DNA of 64,000 nucleotides from Cohnella herbarum (GTDB lineage: Bacteria > Bacillota > Bacilli > Paenibacillales > Paenibacillaceae): NCBI RefSeq assembly GCF_012849095.1, contig NZ_CP051680.1, positions 682,001-746,000 of the forward strand. Direction: 5' to 3'. The first letter of the stretch is position 1, and every line of letters begins with the position of its first letter. Shown in pieces: positions 30,268 to 39,528 of the stretch. Made by a program: the position numbers and the translations under genes. The notes beneath the pieces are model-generated. The model searched no databases, had not been told where the DNA came from, and worked only from the letters and a program-made list of their open reading frames with translations.

Positions 30268-32456
30268 AAATAAGGATTTCCCCTTTCGGTGAGTACGGGT
30301 ATACTGGCGGCCACGCGGGTTCCTCCGGTCTGGAGCCGCTCGATCGTGCATAGACCGCCCAGCTCGGATGCCCGTTCGCGAATGGAACTGATTCCGATTC
30401 CGCCGTTTGCGAATGGAATCCTAAGTTCGTCTATGCCGATTCCGTTGTCGATGATTTCAATGTTCAATATCTCATCAGAGGTCATCGCGAGTCGAACCGT
30501 ACATTGGGTGGCTTGCGAGTGGCGGGCGACGTTCGCGATCGATTCCGTCGCGATCCAATAGGCTGCGACCTCAGCGGCGGCAGGCAGGGCAGGCAAATGC
30601 TGCGGAAAGCGGAATTCGATATTTAACCCGCTCGTCGTGCCTTGCTCATTTTCCAACAATCGGATCGGTCTGGTCAGTTCTTCAATTCGCTGTTGAATGG
30701 CCCCGACGAGTCCCCATTCATCCAAGCTGGCCGGCCTCATATCGTGCACAAGCGTTCGAATGTCCTCGACCGTAGAACGAATGACTTGGCGCAACTCCGA
30801 CAACAATTCCGTTGCCGCCTCAGGATCGCGCCTCACGTACATTTCCGCGGCAGTCGCATTGAGTCCGAGGGCCGCCAACCGAGGGGCGAGCTCGTCATGA
30901 AGATTTCTTCTGATCATTCTCCTTTCCTCTTCTCTGGCAATGACTAGTTTTTCTCTAGATCGTTGAAGATCTTCGGCGAGCAGCCTCATGCCGCTAGTCA
31001 TCGTGAAGTTCTCTATAATTGGACCCGCATGGCCTAGGAGTACGTCCAGCAGTCGAAGGTCTTCCGACGTGAAGGGCTCTCCCGGTCGATTGGCCACGAT
31101 GAGAGCGCCTACTTCTTCGCCGCGATGTATAATTCGAAAAGTTTGGTTTTCCGTTATGTCCTCTCCATCTGAATCGGAGGAGGCGATTCTATCGATTCCC
31201 TTCACTTCGACGGCAATTGCCGCGTAGGGAATCCTTAAGGATTGGCGGATGAACCGAACGATCGTATCCAACATCTCCTCCGGAGGTAACGGTTTAACGA
31301 GCAAGCTTCGCAGGTCGGACAGCATGCCGAAAGGATCGTCGTGACGCCCCTTCATCATTCGATTCACGGAACGTTGAAGCCTCTCTTTGAGCGGGGCGAA
31401 TAGGATCGCTACCACTACCGTTGAGATCAGGGAGGGGAGGAAACGATTCTCGGAATGAAACATTTTGCCGAAGAAGACAATGGACAGACTATATAGCGCT
31501 ACGATGCAAGCCGACAGCAAGAAATAGACAAGAGTCCGCTTCACGACGGGGTCAACGTCCCATAATCGTTTTCTTAGAATCCCGAATGTCAGAGTAAGCG
31601 GAAGGATAAGCAGAAACAGGTGCAGAAAGCCGTTCAAGTAAACAAAAGCAACGGGAGTATCGTAAAGGCTAGGCTCGAAAAACAGACTGATCACGACAAA
31701 GGCGATCAAACTCGCGGAAAAGCCGTATACGATCCATTTGGTCTGTTGCCGTTGTTCCCGGTTCAAGCATGCGCGATAACGATAATGCTGGGAATAGATG
31801 AGCGCGCCTATCGGGATGACGAAGAGGGCAATGACGATAGGAAGAGGCCAATAATTATGGTCTAACGCGGTATCTTTGAATATTTCGCTTATGATCTTGA
31901 CGGAAGCGAAGACGATAACCGGTATGATCGTCCACTTCGGCATGAAACGACCGTTCGGGAAGAGGCAGATAAACAGGAAAAGCGAAATCCAGCCCATCGT
32001 GGAAATGCACGAGAACCAGTATCCCCATAGCTGCTGATCTTGGGAGGCGGTGTGGACAAGCTGCGGAAAGGTCGCTCCGAAGGAAATCAGCATAATCGAT
32101 CCGAGCAATGCCATCGGCTCGCGTCGCCCCTTGATGGCAATTAGGCACGCCGCGCAAGCGAACAGCAGTGTAAAAGCGGTATCGATGATGACGAACAAGA
32201 CGGCGTAGCTAGAGACCGACAGCCCGCTGGCATGAAGCAAATCTTCTGTGGTAGGAGGGGCCGGACTGTATATCCCGCAGCCTTGAAGCAAACATTTCGT
32301 TACGAGTTTATCGTAGTATTCCGGAATGAAGTTGACGTAGGACATAAACGTTAATAAGCCGAGCAATAAGACGATCGTCTGTAGGATCGTCGTTAGGGGA
32401 CTTTGCGACTTACGGAATCGCATTTTCAGGCTTGGGTTCAGTCCGTGTAATGACAT
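30264..32456 (-). CDS. Sensor histidine kinase, multi-helix N-terminus with GAF and HisKA_3
   Basis: 730 residues from the chosen start. One N-terminal helix (about 22-42) precedes an extracytoplasmic loop with two cysteines (KCLLQGC), then about eight further helices up to residue 330. A cytoplasmic GAF-like domain (about 365-490) follows, then a HisKA_3 helix with the phospho-His in RRNLHDELAPRLAALG and an HATPase domain with IDNGIGIDE and GGIGISSIRERA. The start at 32456 (MSLHG) has GTAAGGA upstream; a longer frame from 32531 seems unlikely. It forms an operon with the coupled response regulator. The signal is unknown; the many helices suggest sensing of membrane or lipid-soluble cues. Confidence 0.88.
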   Translation of the reverse strand: MSLHGLNPSLKMRFRKSQSPLTTILQTIVLLLGLLTFMSYVNFIPEYYDKLVTKCLLQGCGIYSPAPPTTEDLLHASGLSVSSYAVLFVIIDTAFTLLFACAACLIAIKGRREPMALLGSIMLISFGATFPQLVHTASQDQQLWGYWFSCISTMGWISLFLFICLFPNGRFMPKWTIIPVIVFASVKIISEIFKDTALDHNYWPLPIVIALFVIPIGALIYSQHYRYRACLNREQRQQTKWIVYGFSASLIAFVVISLFFEPSLYDTPVAFVYLNGFLHLFLLILPLTLTFGILRKRLWDVDPVVKRTLVYFLLSACIVALYSLSIVFFGKMFHSENRFLPSLISTVVVAILFAPLKERLQRSVNRMMKGRHDDPFGMLSDLRSLLVKPLPPEEMLDTIVRFIRQSLRIPYAAIAVEVKGIDRIASSDSDGEDITENQTFRIIHRGEEVGALIVANRPGEPFTSEDLRLLDVLLGHAGPIIENFTMTSGMRLLAEDLQRSREKLVIAREEERRMIRRNLHDELAPRLAALGLNATAAEMYVRRDPEAATELLSELRQVIRSTVEDIRTLVHDMRPASLDEWGLVGAIQQRIEELTRPIRLLENEQGTTSGLNIEFRFPQHLPALPAAAEVAAYWIATESIANVARHSQATQCTVRLAMTSDEILNIEIIDNGIGIDELRIPFANGGIGISSIRERASELGGLCTIERLQTGGTRVAASIPVLTERGNPYL

Positions 32457-32684
32457 CGCGTCCTTACTTCCTTCCGTGTGAATCGCATTGCCTTTATTGT
32501 AACAATCTCGCTTTTCATTGCATACAGGCACGAACGGTTTTCCCGGGGTACGGCGCTCATTTCCCGGAATTACCCTGTTTGTATACCCTTAATATAGGGA
32601 ATTTACGACTCTGGAAGAAAGGAATCGGCTCGAACTACACTAGGGGAGAGTTATATTTAATATTATCAATCGGAGGAACGCGTA

Positions 32685-33263
32685 ATGATCACTGAGAGAA
32701 TGATTAGAGGATTAGGGCTCGGATGCATCTTGGCCGGTATCATAAGGATAGGAATGACGCCATCGAGCATAATGTGGGGTTTCAACAGCACGCCAGAGCT
32801 TTTGTTCGGACTCGTTGCCTGTATTTTTATGGGCTATGTCAGCATCGTTCTCTATACGGTGCAATCCAAGGAGACCGGCGTCCTTGGTCTAATTACCGTA
32901 CTTGGCATTATGATCGGCAATACGCTGACGATGCCGATTTTATGGGCGTTTTTGCATGATGCAAACTTCGAGAATGAAACCTCCTTAGTGTACAGCGTGA
33001 CTCAGCTCGTTGGTTCCATCGGCATATTGGGCGGCGCAGTCGTTCTGCCGATCTTGACCTGGAGAGCGAAAGTGTTTCCCCGTTGGGTTGTCGGATTAAT
33101 GGTGCTGATGCTGTTATCCATGGCGCTTCCGTGGGGGGAGTGGTTCGCTTTCTTCTGGGGACTCTCTTATGTTGGCGCAGGCTATTGCATATGGGCCGGT
33201 AAGTTGAATCGCCACAGCAGTTCCTCAATTAATTATCAAGGACAGCGGGAAGTAGGGTTTTAA
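32685..33263 (+). CDS. Small integral membrane protein of unknown function
   Basis: 192 residues with about six hydrophobic helices and very short loops. The only notable polar stretch is the C-terminal tail (about 173-192). A GGAGG ribosome site precedes the ATG. No catalytic or transport motif was recognised; the overall look recalls small DUF4386-like or related membrane proteins but is not a firm match. It is divergent from the histidine-kinase operon, with about 230 bp between starts, so it could be a target of that two-component system. Confidence 0.75.
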   Translation: MITERMIRGLGLGCILAGIIRIGMTPSSIMWGFNSTPELLFGLVACIFMGYVSIVLYTVQSKETGVLGLITVLGIMIGNTLTMPILWAFLHDANFENETSLVYSVTQLVGSIGILGGAVVLPILTWRAKVFPRWVVGLMVLMLLSMALPWGEWFAFFWGLSYVGAGYCIWAGKLNRHSSSSINYQGQREVGF

Positions 33264-33292
33264 GGCGGGTGGATCGTCATAAATGAAGAAGA

Positions 33293-33341
33293 AGGGCATC
33301 CATTCGGTCTAGTAATATACCAAATTGGACAGCCCCTTTTT
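33293..33341 (+). terminator. Imperfect terminator after the small membrane protein gene
   Basis: GGGCaTCCAttcGGT pairs imperfectly with ACCaaaTTGGAcaGCCC, and CCCCTTTTTC follows. It lies between the gene ending at 33263 and the next start at 33403. Confidence 0.55.
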
Positions 33342-33402
33342 CATTTCAGCCTACGTGAATTGACCACAATTATGGTACCCTAGAACTAACGGGGGTGCCG
33401 AA

Positions 33403-34086
33403 TTGAAGGTTTTCACGAAATCATGGTATGCGGAAATGCAAGTAAGAGGTTTTTTGGTTTTTCCGGAAACGGAGCAGGATTGGGAAGAAGATGTTGCTGG
33501 GTACACAGCAAAAGGATTGGATTTCGAGAAAATGCGCAAAGAAGAGTTGGAATTTCGCAAAGCCGATCTACTCCGATTTCTTCCGGAATCCTTCCATCCC
33601 TATATTCATGACGGAACGATTATATCCGTGTTCCCTTCTAGGGAACTTAGGGAAATGTCCGAACGTTGGAAATGCGACTACAACGATCGGATGAAAATAA
33701 TCAGCCAAAATTATCGCAACGGCTACGATCAAATAAAAGACACGCTTCCCCAAAACGCAACGCAACTACACGAGAAATCACTTCATGACGCCATCGTGCT
33801 TTCTTATGAAAGCTTCTCCGATGATGCGTTCGTCCTAACCTTGGATTGCAGCGGGAGCTATCATTATTACACCGAAGTAAGATTAACTTTTCGGGGAGTA
33901 ACCGAGCTGGCGGTTCCCGAAGGTCTAGTCGGCGCCTGGTGGCTCTACGATGAAATATACGCGAATGAATTCGGATTCGAGCTTCATGTTCTATTGGATA
34001 TGCCTTTAATGGAGCTGCATATCATTGCCGAAGACGTGTTGATCGAACCGCAAACGCTAAGAACGGGTGAGCAGAATGAAGCTTGA
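33403..34086 (+). CDS. DUF4085-like protein of unknown function
   Basis: 227 residues with no signal peptide or membrane helix. The N-terminal FTKSWYAEMQVRGFLVFPET and the following EQDW segment look like the DUF4085 family of Bacillota, whose role is not known. The centre has a charged helical region; the C-terminal half (about 125-220) is rich in beta-type strands ending with LHIIAEDVLIEP. It starts with TTG preceded by GGGGGTG and overlaps the start of the WYL regulator gene by 11 bp, so the two are probably co-expressed. Confidence 0.8.
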   Translation: MKVFTKSWYAEMQVRGFLVFPETEQDWEEDVAGYTAKGLDFEKMRKEELEFRKADLLRFLPESFHPYIHDGTIISVFPSRELREMSERWKCDYNDRMKIISQNYRNGYDQIKDTLPQNATQLHEKSLHDAIVLSYESFSDDAFVLTLDCSGSYHYYTEVRLTFRGVTELAVPEGLVGAWWLYDEIYANEFGFELHVLLDMPLMELHIIAEDVLIEPQTLRTGEQNEA

Positions 34087-35053
34087 CCGATTACTCGGAA
34101 TCATTATCCTGTTAAACAATCGTCGCATGATTCAAGCGAAGGAGCTGGCCGATCATTTCGAGGTGTCGGTTCGCACCATCTATCGGGATATCGATCTCAT
34201 TAATCAAGCGGGGATCCCCATCGTGTCTTATCAAGGGGCAGGCGGGGGAATCGGCTTGTCGGAAGGGTACCGGATCGATCGCAACGTTCTGACCAACAAT
34301 GAACTCGTGGCGATAGTGACCGCGTTGCAGAGCGTCTTGACGACGTACGATAACCCGAACCATAAGGTGCTGCTGGAGAAAATGCAAAGCATCGTTCCCG
34401 AAGCGGAGACGGAGCAATTTCAAATTCGAACGCAACAGTTTATCGTCGATCTATCTCCATGGGGACGGCAAGGTCACTTAGAGGACAAGCTTGCCAAGTT
34501 AAAGAGAGCGGTGGAAGAAGGGCGAGAGGTAGGCTTTGTGTATTGCGACGCGCAAGGGGAAGTATCCGATCGAACGATCGAACCTTATACGCTTGTGTTG
34601 AAGAAGCAAACGTGGTATTTGTACGCTTATTGTCTCGATCGGCAACAATTTCGGTTGTTTAAGTTATTTCGGATGAAGGACGTCGTAGTGAGGGAGCGGT
34701 TTTTCGTAAAGAAGAATATTTCGCTCGATCAAATTCCGTGGAATAAAGATTGGGCTTCAAACGCGAACGCAATCGCGTTGCGACTACGATTTCATCGGAA
34801 AGCGAGGCATCTGGCGGAGGAATGGTTCGGCGTCGAAGCGCTTGTCGCCGAGAAGGCGAATGAAGCGAGTCAAGAGGGGGAAGAAGCGGAAGAAAAGTAC
34901 GTCGTCACCGCTCATTTTCCGGAGGATCGCTGGTTGTACGGTTTTATACTCGGCTTCGGTCAAGACGTGGAAGTATTGGAACCGGAACATATTCGAAATA
35001 CAGTTCAAGAGATCGCGAGGAATATCGCTAAAATATATGATCCGTTAACGTAA
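34076..35053 (+). CDS. YafY-type regulator with HTH_11 and WYL domains
   Basis: 325 residues. The N-terminal winged helix (about 1-60) contains KELADHFEVSVRTIYRDIDLI. The WYL domain (about 130-210) has the hallmark TWYLYAYCLDRQQFRLFKL, followed by the WCX C-terminal region. The ATG at 34076 is preferred over a GTG nine bases upstream. These regulators bind a ligand or nucleic acid through WYL. A perfect palindrome, TGACAA-N4-TTGTCA, just downstream at 35057-35072 and ahead of the zinc-ribbon/GyrI gene is a likely target. Confidence 0.92.
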   Translation: MKLDRLLGIIILLNNRRMIQAKELADHFEVSVRTIYRDIDLINQAGIPIVSYQGAGGGIGLSEGYRIDRNVLTNNELVAIVTALQSVLTTYDNPNHKVLLEKMQSIVPEAETEQFQIRTQQFIVDLSPWGRQGHLEDKLAKLKRAVEEGREVGFVYCDAQGEVSDRTIEPYTLVLKKQTWYLYAYCLDRQQFRLFKLFRMKDVVVRERFFVKKNISLDQIPWNKDWASNANAIALRLRFHRKARHLAEEWFGVEALVAEKANEASQEGEEAEEKYVVTAHFPEDRWLYGFILGFGQDVEVLEPEHIRNTVQEIARNIAKIYDPLT

Positions 35054-35056
35054 ACC

Positions 35057-35072
35057 TGACAATCTGTTGTCA
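35057..35072. promoter_or_regulatory. Palindrome between the WYL regulator and GyrI-like genes
   Basis: TGACAA (35057-35062)-TCTG-TTGTCA (35067-35072) has perfect arms and lies 47 bp before the start of the GyrI-like gene. Its place directly after a YafY-type gene suggests an operator for that regulator. Confidence 0.55.
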
Positions 35073-35119
35073 AGTTACTCCTTGTATAGTTAAGGCATTA
35101 AAGATAAGGAGAGATTCAA

Positions 35120-35890
35120 ATGACTCAACAACAGATTGAATTGCAATGCCAAAGCTGCGGGATGCCGCTAGCAAGCTCCGAGATTCGCGGAACGGATTCG
35201 AAAGGCGCCGCGGTTCAGGATTATTGCATCTATTGTTATGCGAACGGCGAATTTACCCAACCCGACTTTACCGTGGACGACATGGTCGGCTACTGCGTTC
35301 CATTCCTAGTCGAGCAGGGGATGGAGGAACAAACCGCAAGAGGGCTTCTAGCAGGATCCCTACCGGATTTGAAACGCTGGTCAACGCATGAGACCGAAGT
35401 AGCTTCCTTTCATCTGGTTGAAGTGGACGAGCTCATTATTGCAGGAATTGCGACGACTACGTCCAACAAACAAGAATGGAGCGCGGAAGCCAAGATCGGC
35501 GGCTTATGGGAGCGGTTCTGGAAGGAAGGCGTTCAGCAATCGATTCCGAATGTGGCTGAATCATCGAAGCAATCGGTTTACGGCTGTTACATCGATTACG
35601 AGAACGGCTCGGATGGCAACTATAAGTTGTTAATCGGTTGTAAAGTATCAGAGATCGGATCTCTTCCGGACGGTTTGGAGGCGAAGGTGCTTCCGGCGTC
35701 GAGGTATGCCGTGTTTACGACGAAGAGAGGTCCAGCAACCCAGGTAGTCGTAGAGGCATGGCAGCAAATCTGGAAATGGGCGGACACTTCGCCATTGCAA
35801 AGAACGTTCACGGGCGATTTCGAACTGTACGACGAGCGTAGCGCGGATCCGGATAACGCCCAGATCGATATCTATATCGCGATAAAATAA
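35120..35890 (+). CDS. Zinc-ribbon plus GyrI-like ligand-binding protein
   Basis: 256 residues. The N-terminal 80 residues are a putative zinc-ribbon domain with CQSCGMPL and CIYCYANG as the Cys pairs. The rest (about 95-256) is a GyrI/AraC effector-binding (SOUL-like) domain with YGCYIDYENGSDG and a C-terminal FTGDFELYDER. GyrI-like domains bind or hydrolyse small hydrophobic or cationic compounds. With the WYL regulator and the palindrome in front, this looks like a drug- or metabolite-sensing unit. A terminator closes it. Confidence 0.88.
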   Translation: MTQQQIELQCQSCGMPLASSEIRGTDSKGAAVQDYCIYCYANGEFTQPDFTVDDMVGYCVPFLVEQGMEEQTARGLLAGSLPDLKRWSTHETEVASFHLVEVDELIIAGIATTTSNKQEWSAEAKIGGLWERFWKEGVQQSIPNVAESSKQSVYGCYIDYENGSDGNYKLLIGCKVSEIGSLPDGLEAKVLPASRYAVFTTKRGPATQVVVEAWQQIWKWADTSPLQRTFTGDFELYDERSADPDNAQIDIYIAIK

Positions 35891-35906
35891 ATCCCTTATT
35901 CGGTGT

Positions 35907-35937
35907 AACCGGGTAGCCTTTGGCTTTCCGGTTTTTT
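35907..35937 (+). terminator. Rho-independent terminator after the GyrI-like gene
   Basis: AACCGG (35907-35912) pairs with CCGGTT (35928-35933), with an inner AGCC/GGCT pair, and TTTTT follows. Confidence 0.85.
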
Positions 35938-36117
35938 GGCGTTTTGGTCCGAATGAGAATCGAATAAAAAGAAATTCTACTCTTATCGGATATTTTTACA
36001 TTCCATTTATGCTCGTATCCGATTACGATAGATGTATTTCGATTTCAAGCGGTACGCTTAATAGCGATCTAACGGTAGAGTCCGTAGCCCATTAGGACAT
36101 CAAGAGGCGGGGATGAC

Positions 36118-37737
36118 ATGTACAAGCTGCTTATCGTAGACGATGAAGCATTGGTACGGGAAGCGATTATAGAAAAGATGGATTGGGAACAGCTCGGTTT
36201 TGTCTGTATCGGAGATTGCGAAGACGGGCTTGAAGCTCTGAAATTTATCGAGCGCGAAACGCCGGACGTCGTGTTGACCGATATCGGAATGCCGTTCATG
36301 AACGGACTGGAACTCACCAGCGAGCTGGCTAAGAGATACCCGGACGTCAAGGTCATTATTCTTACGGGTTACGACGATTTCGATTTCGCCCAGCAAGCGC
36401 TTAAGCTGCAAGCCGTGGATTATATTTTGAAACCGATTACAGCCTCTGAACTAGAGGCGATTATAAGGAAACTGGCTCAGGAATTGGATCTCGAGAGACG
36501 GCAGGTTCAAGATTACGAGCAGTTGAAACGCCAATTGACGGCGAACCTCCCCTTGCTGAAGGAACGATTCCTGGAACGGCTCGTTACGGCTCGGATGACG
36601 GAGAAACAAATCGAGACCAGCTCGGAATATTTTCATATCCAATGGAACGGCTCCTTGTTAACCGAACTCGTCATCGACGTGGATGAATTCGAATGGACGT
36701 TGCCTTCGACGTTGTCCGATCAAGAGCTGATCCGTTTCGCCGTATACAATATCGCGCAAGAGATTACGTCGAAATACGAGGGGACGGAAATTTTCCGGGA
36801 TAGGGAAAATCGCGTGATCGTCCTGGTGTCCGGAAATACCGACGACGAGCTGCAGGAGCTGACAATGCAGGCGGCGGAAGAGATCCATCTCGCGGTTACT
36901 TCGTATTTGCCGATCAAGATTTCGATCGGAATCGGCCGCTCCTGTACCGTGAAGGACGATGTGTCGCTCGTCCATCAATCGGCCTTGTCCGCGCTGGATT
37001 ACCGGTACGTGATCGGGGCGAACGAGATCATCCGAATTACCGATATGGAACAGCGCGAACGTCCGGAATTGTTGTCGGTCGTCGCTTGGGACGGCGAACT
37101 GATTACGAAACTCAAAACCGGAACGCCGCAGGAAATGGACGATTGGATCAGGAAGCTGTTCACTACGTTCCGCGAGCATGTTTATCCGATTGATATTTGT
37201 TACATTTATCTCCAACGTATTCTGCTGACTATGATGCACACCTTATATGAAGTAAATAGTCAAGCTACGAGCGTATTCGGAGAAGGCGTTAATCCCGTGA
37301 CCGACATCAACCGAATGACGAATTTGGACGAGATGGAAGTTTGGATGAGGGATCTATGCGGGAACGCGGTGTCGATGATCAGGAGCACTCGCGAAGATCA
37401 GAGCGCTAATCAGATAGCTAAAGCGATGGAATACGTAAAAATAAACTATACGGATCCGGAATTATCCTTAAAGTCGGTCGCACAGCACGTAGCGTTAAGC
37501 TCAAGCTACTTCAGCAGCATGTTCAAAACTTATAATGGACGATCTTTCGTTGAATTCGTAACGCATATCCGAATGGAGAAAGCGAAGGAACTGTTAAGCT
37601 TATCGGCGATGAAGAGCTACGAAATCGCTTATGCCGTCGGGTATAGCGATCCCCATTATTTTAGCGGAACTTTCAAGAAGCATACCGGAGATACGCCGAC
37701 GGAATATCGCAATAAATTGACGACAGGGAAAGCGTGA
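36118..37737 (+). CDS. YesN-type response regulator with AraC DNA-binding domain
   Basis: 539 residues. The receiver domain (1-120) has Asp55 in VVLTDIGMP as the phospho-acceptor. A middle region of about 300 residues, typical of YesN proteins, leads to a C-terminal AraC domain (about 435-535) with SLKSVAQHVALSSSYFSSMF and SYEIAYAVGYSDPHYFSGTFKK. It is followed after 6 bp by its kinase and then by a sugar-binding protein. YesN-type regulators usually activate nearby sugar transport genes, here most likely the ABC transporter at 40775-44380. Confidence 0.95.
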   Translation: MYKLLIVDDEALVREAIIEKMDWEQLGFVCIGDCEDGLEALKFIERETPDVVLTDIGMPFMNGLELTSELAKRYPDVKVIILTGYDDFDFAQQALKLQAVDYILKPITASELEAIIRKLAQELDLERRQVQDYEQLKRQLTANLPLLKERFLERLVTARMTEKQIETSSEYFHIQWNGSLLTELVIDVDEFEWTLPSTLSDQELIRFAVYNIAQEITSKYEGTEIFRDRENRVIVLVSGNTDDELQELTMQAAEEIHLAVTSYLPIKISIGIGRSCTVKDDVSLVHQSALSALDYRYVIGANEIIRITDMEQRERPELLSVVAWDGELITKLKTGTPQEMDDWIRKLFTTFREHVYPIDICYIYLQRILLTMMHTLYEVNSQATSVFGEGVNPVTDINRMTNLDEMEVWMRDLCGNAVSMIRSTREDQSANQIAKAMEYVKINYTDPELSLKSVAQHVALSSSYFSSMFKTYNGRSFVEFVTHIRMEKAKELLSLSAMKSYEIAYAVGYSDPHYFSGTFKKHTGDTPTEYRNKLTTGKA

Positions 37738-37743
37738 TGAACG

Positions 37744-39528
37744 ATGGGCATCTTTTCTCGGTTACGCAGCATTCAGACGAATATGGTGCTCGCATTCGTT
37801 ATTTTGATCTTAATCACCATTTTAATTATGAGCATCACCTCGTACTACTTGACCAAAGAGGCCGTTAAGTCGAAGGCGCAAGCCTATACGACGGAGCTTG
37901 TGAAACAAGTGAACAACAACATTAAATCCTACGTGAACGGCATGAAGAGCATGTCGGATCTTGTGGTCGGAAATCACGCGGTGCAACAGTACCTATCGAC
38001 TACGCATTTTAATAGCCTGCTGGAAGAGAAGAAGGCGAAGGAAGCGGTAGCCGACATGCTGGGGTCCATGCTCGTTTCCCGAACGGATATTTCGTCCGTT
38101 AACGTCATCGGTTACGGGGGTCAATTCGTGTCCGGTCGGAAGGACTTGGAGCTGAATCCCTACATCGATCTGACCAGCTTGAATTGGTATAAGCATGCCA
38201 AGGAAGCTGGCGGCGATAGCGTAATTTCTCCCTCCCACGTGCAACCCGTATTCAAGGATCGTTATCCTTGGGTCGTGTCGTTAAGCCGGGAATTAATTAG
38301 CAGGGACGGGCAGACGAAGCTTGGCGTCTTCTTGGTCGATTTGAATTTCAGCGTCATGAACGACATGGTGAAGGAAATCCGACTCGGTCAAAGAGGTTAT
38401 CTGTTCATCGTGGATTCGAGCGGGAAAATCGTATATCATCCGCAACAACAGTTAATCTATAGCAACTTAAAGTCGGAGATGATCGACAAGGTACTCGAGA
38501 TTAAGAACGGGACTTTCACCAGCGATGAAGGCAGCAATAGCCGAATGTATACGGTGAGGGATTCCGACTTCGGTTGGAAAATCGTCGGGGTTTCGTACGT
38601 CAACGAACTCGTCGATAACCAGAATGAAGTTCGGTTGTCCTTTATTATCCTCGGACTCATCGTCATCATTCTCGCGTTTATTATTTCGATTTTCTTGTCG
38701 CGGCGGGTAAACCGTCCGATTAAACGGCTTCAAGACCATATGAAAGAAGTGGAGAAGGGCAACTTCGACATTCATGTAGAAGTTCCCACCACGATTGAAA
38801 TCGGCAGGTTAGCCAGAGCGTTTAATATGATGGTCGGAAAAATCAAAGAGCTCATGTCGCAAGTCGTGCAGGATCAGGAACAGAAGCGTAAGAGCGAGAT
38901 TAACGCGCTTCAAGCCCAGATCAATCCGCATTTTCTCTATAATACTTTGGATTCGATCGTGTGGATGGCCGAGAACGACAAGTCCCGCGAGGTCGTATTA
39001 ATGACGTCGGCGCTAGCCAAGCTGTTTCGGGCTTCGATTAGCAAGGGAGAAGAACTTGTGTCGATCCGAACGGAAATCGAGCATATTACGAATTACTTGA
39101 TGATCCAGAAGATGCGCTACAAGAATAAACTGGATTACGAGATCGAAATTCATGATTCGGTGCGAAATTATTTGACCATTAAGGTTATTCTGCAGCCGAT
39201 CGTCGAGAATGCGATCTATCACGGCATTAAGATGAAGCAGGGGCCCGGGTTGATCACGATATCCGCCGAGGAAACGGATACGGATATTTATTTGATCGTC
39301 GAAGATAACGGTAAGGGCATGGATGAAGAGAAGCTAAGAACTCTTCTGCTCCCTTCTCCGGATGCGGAGGAAGGCAGAGGGGTAGGCGTTCGTAACGTTC
39401 ATGAGAGGCTTCAACTTTATTTCGGCGCGCAATACGGATTGTCCTACAAGAGCGTCCCGGGCGAAGGTACGACCGTTCATATTCGTATGCCTAAAGCCCT
39501 TCATTCCCGCACGGAGGAGGAGCAATGA
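37744..39528 (+). CDS. YesM-type sensor histidine kinase
   Basis: 594 residues. A transmembrane helix (about 12-34) precedes an extracytoplasmic dCache-type domain (to about 295), a second helix (about 300-322) and a HAMP domain. The HisK_N-type segment has phospho-His396 in NPHFLYNTLDS, and the HATPase has LQPIVENAIYHG and VEDNGKGMD. It signals to the response regulator encoded just upstream. Its last four bases overlap the start of the sugar-binding protein gene (ATGA), suggesting the three proteins act together. Confidence 0.95.
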   Translation: MGIFSRLRSIQTNMVLAFVILILITILIMSITSYYLTKEAVKSKAQAYTTELVKQVNNNIKSYVNGMKSMSDLVVGNHAVQQYLSTTHFNSLLEEKKAKEAVADMLGSMLVSRTDISSVNVIGYGGQFVSGRKDLELNPYIDLTSLNWYKHAKEAGGDSVISPSHVQPVFKDRYPWVVSLSRELISRDGQTKLGVFLVDLNFSVMNDMVKEIRLGQRGYLFIVDSSGKIVYHPQQQLIYSNLKSEMIDKVLEIKNGTFTSDEGSNSRMYTVRDSDFGWKIVGVSYVNELVDNQNEVRLSFIILGLIVIILAFIISIFLSRRVNRPIKRLQDHMKEVEKGNFDIHVEVPTTIEIGRLARAFNMMVGKIKELMSQVVQDQEQKRKSEINALQAQINPHFLYNTLDSIVWMAENDKSREVVLMTSALAKLFRASISKGEELVSIRTEIEHITNYLMIQKMRYKNKLDYEIEIHDSVRNYLTIKVILQPIVENAIYHGIKMKQGPGLITISAEETDTDIYLIVEDNGKGMDEEKLRTLLLPSPDAEEGRGVGVRNVHERLQLYFGAQYGLSYKSVPGEGTTVHIRMPKALHSRTEEEQ

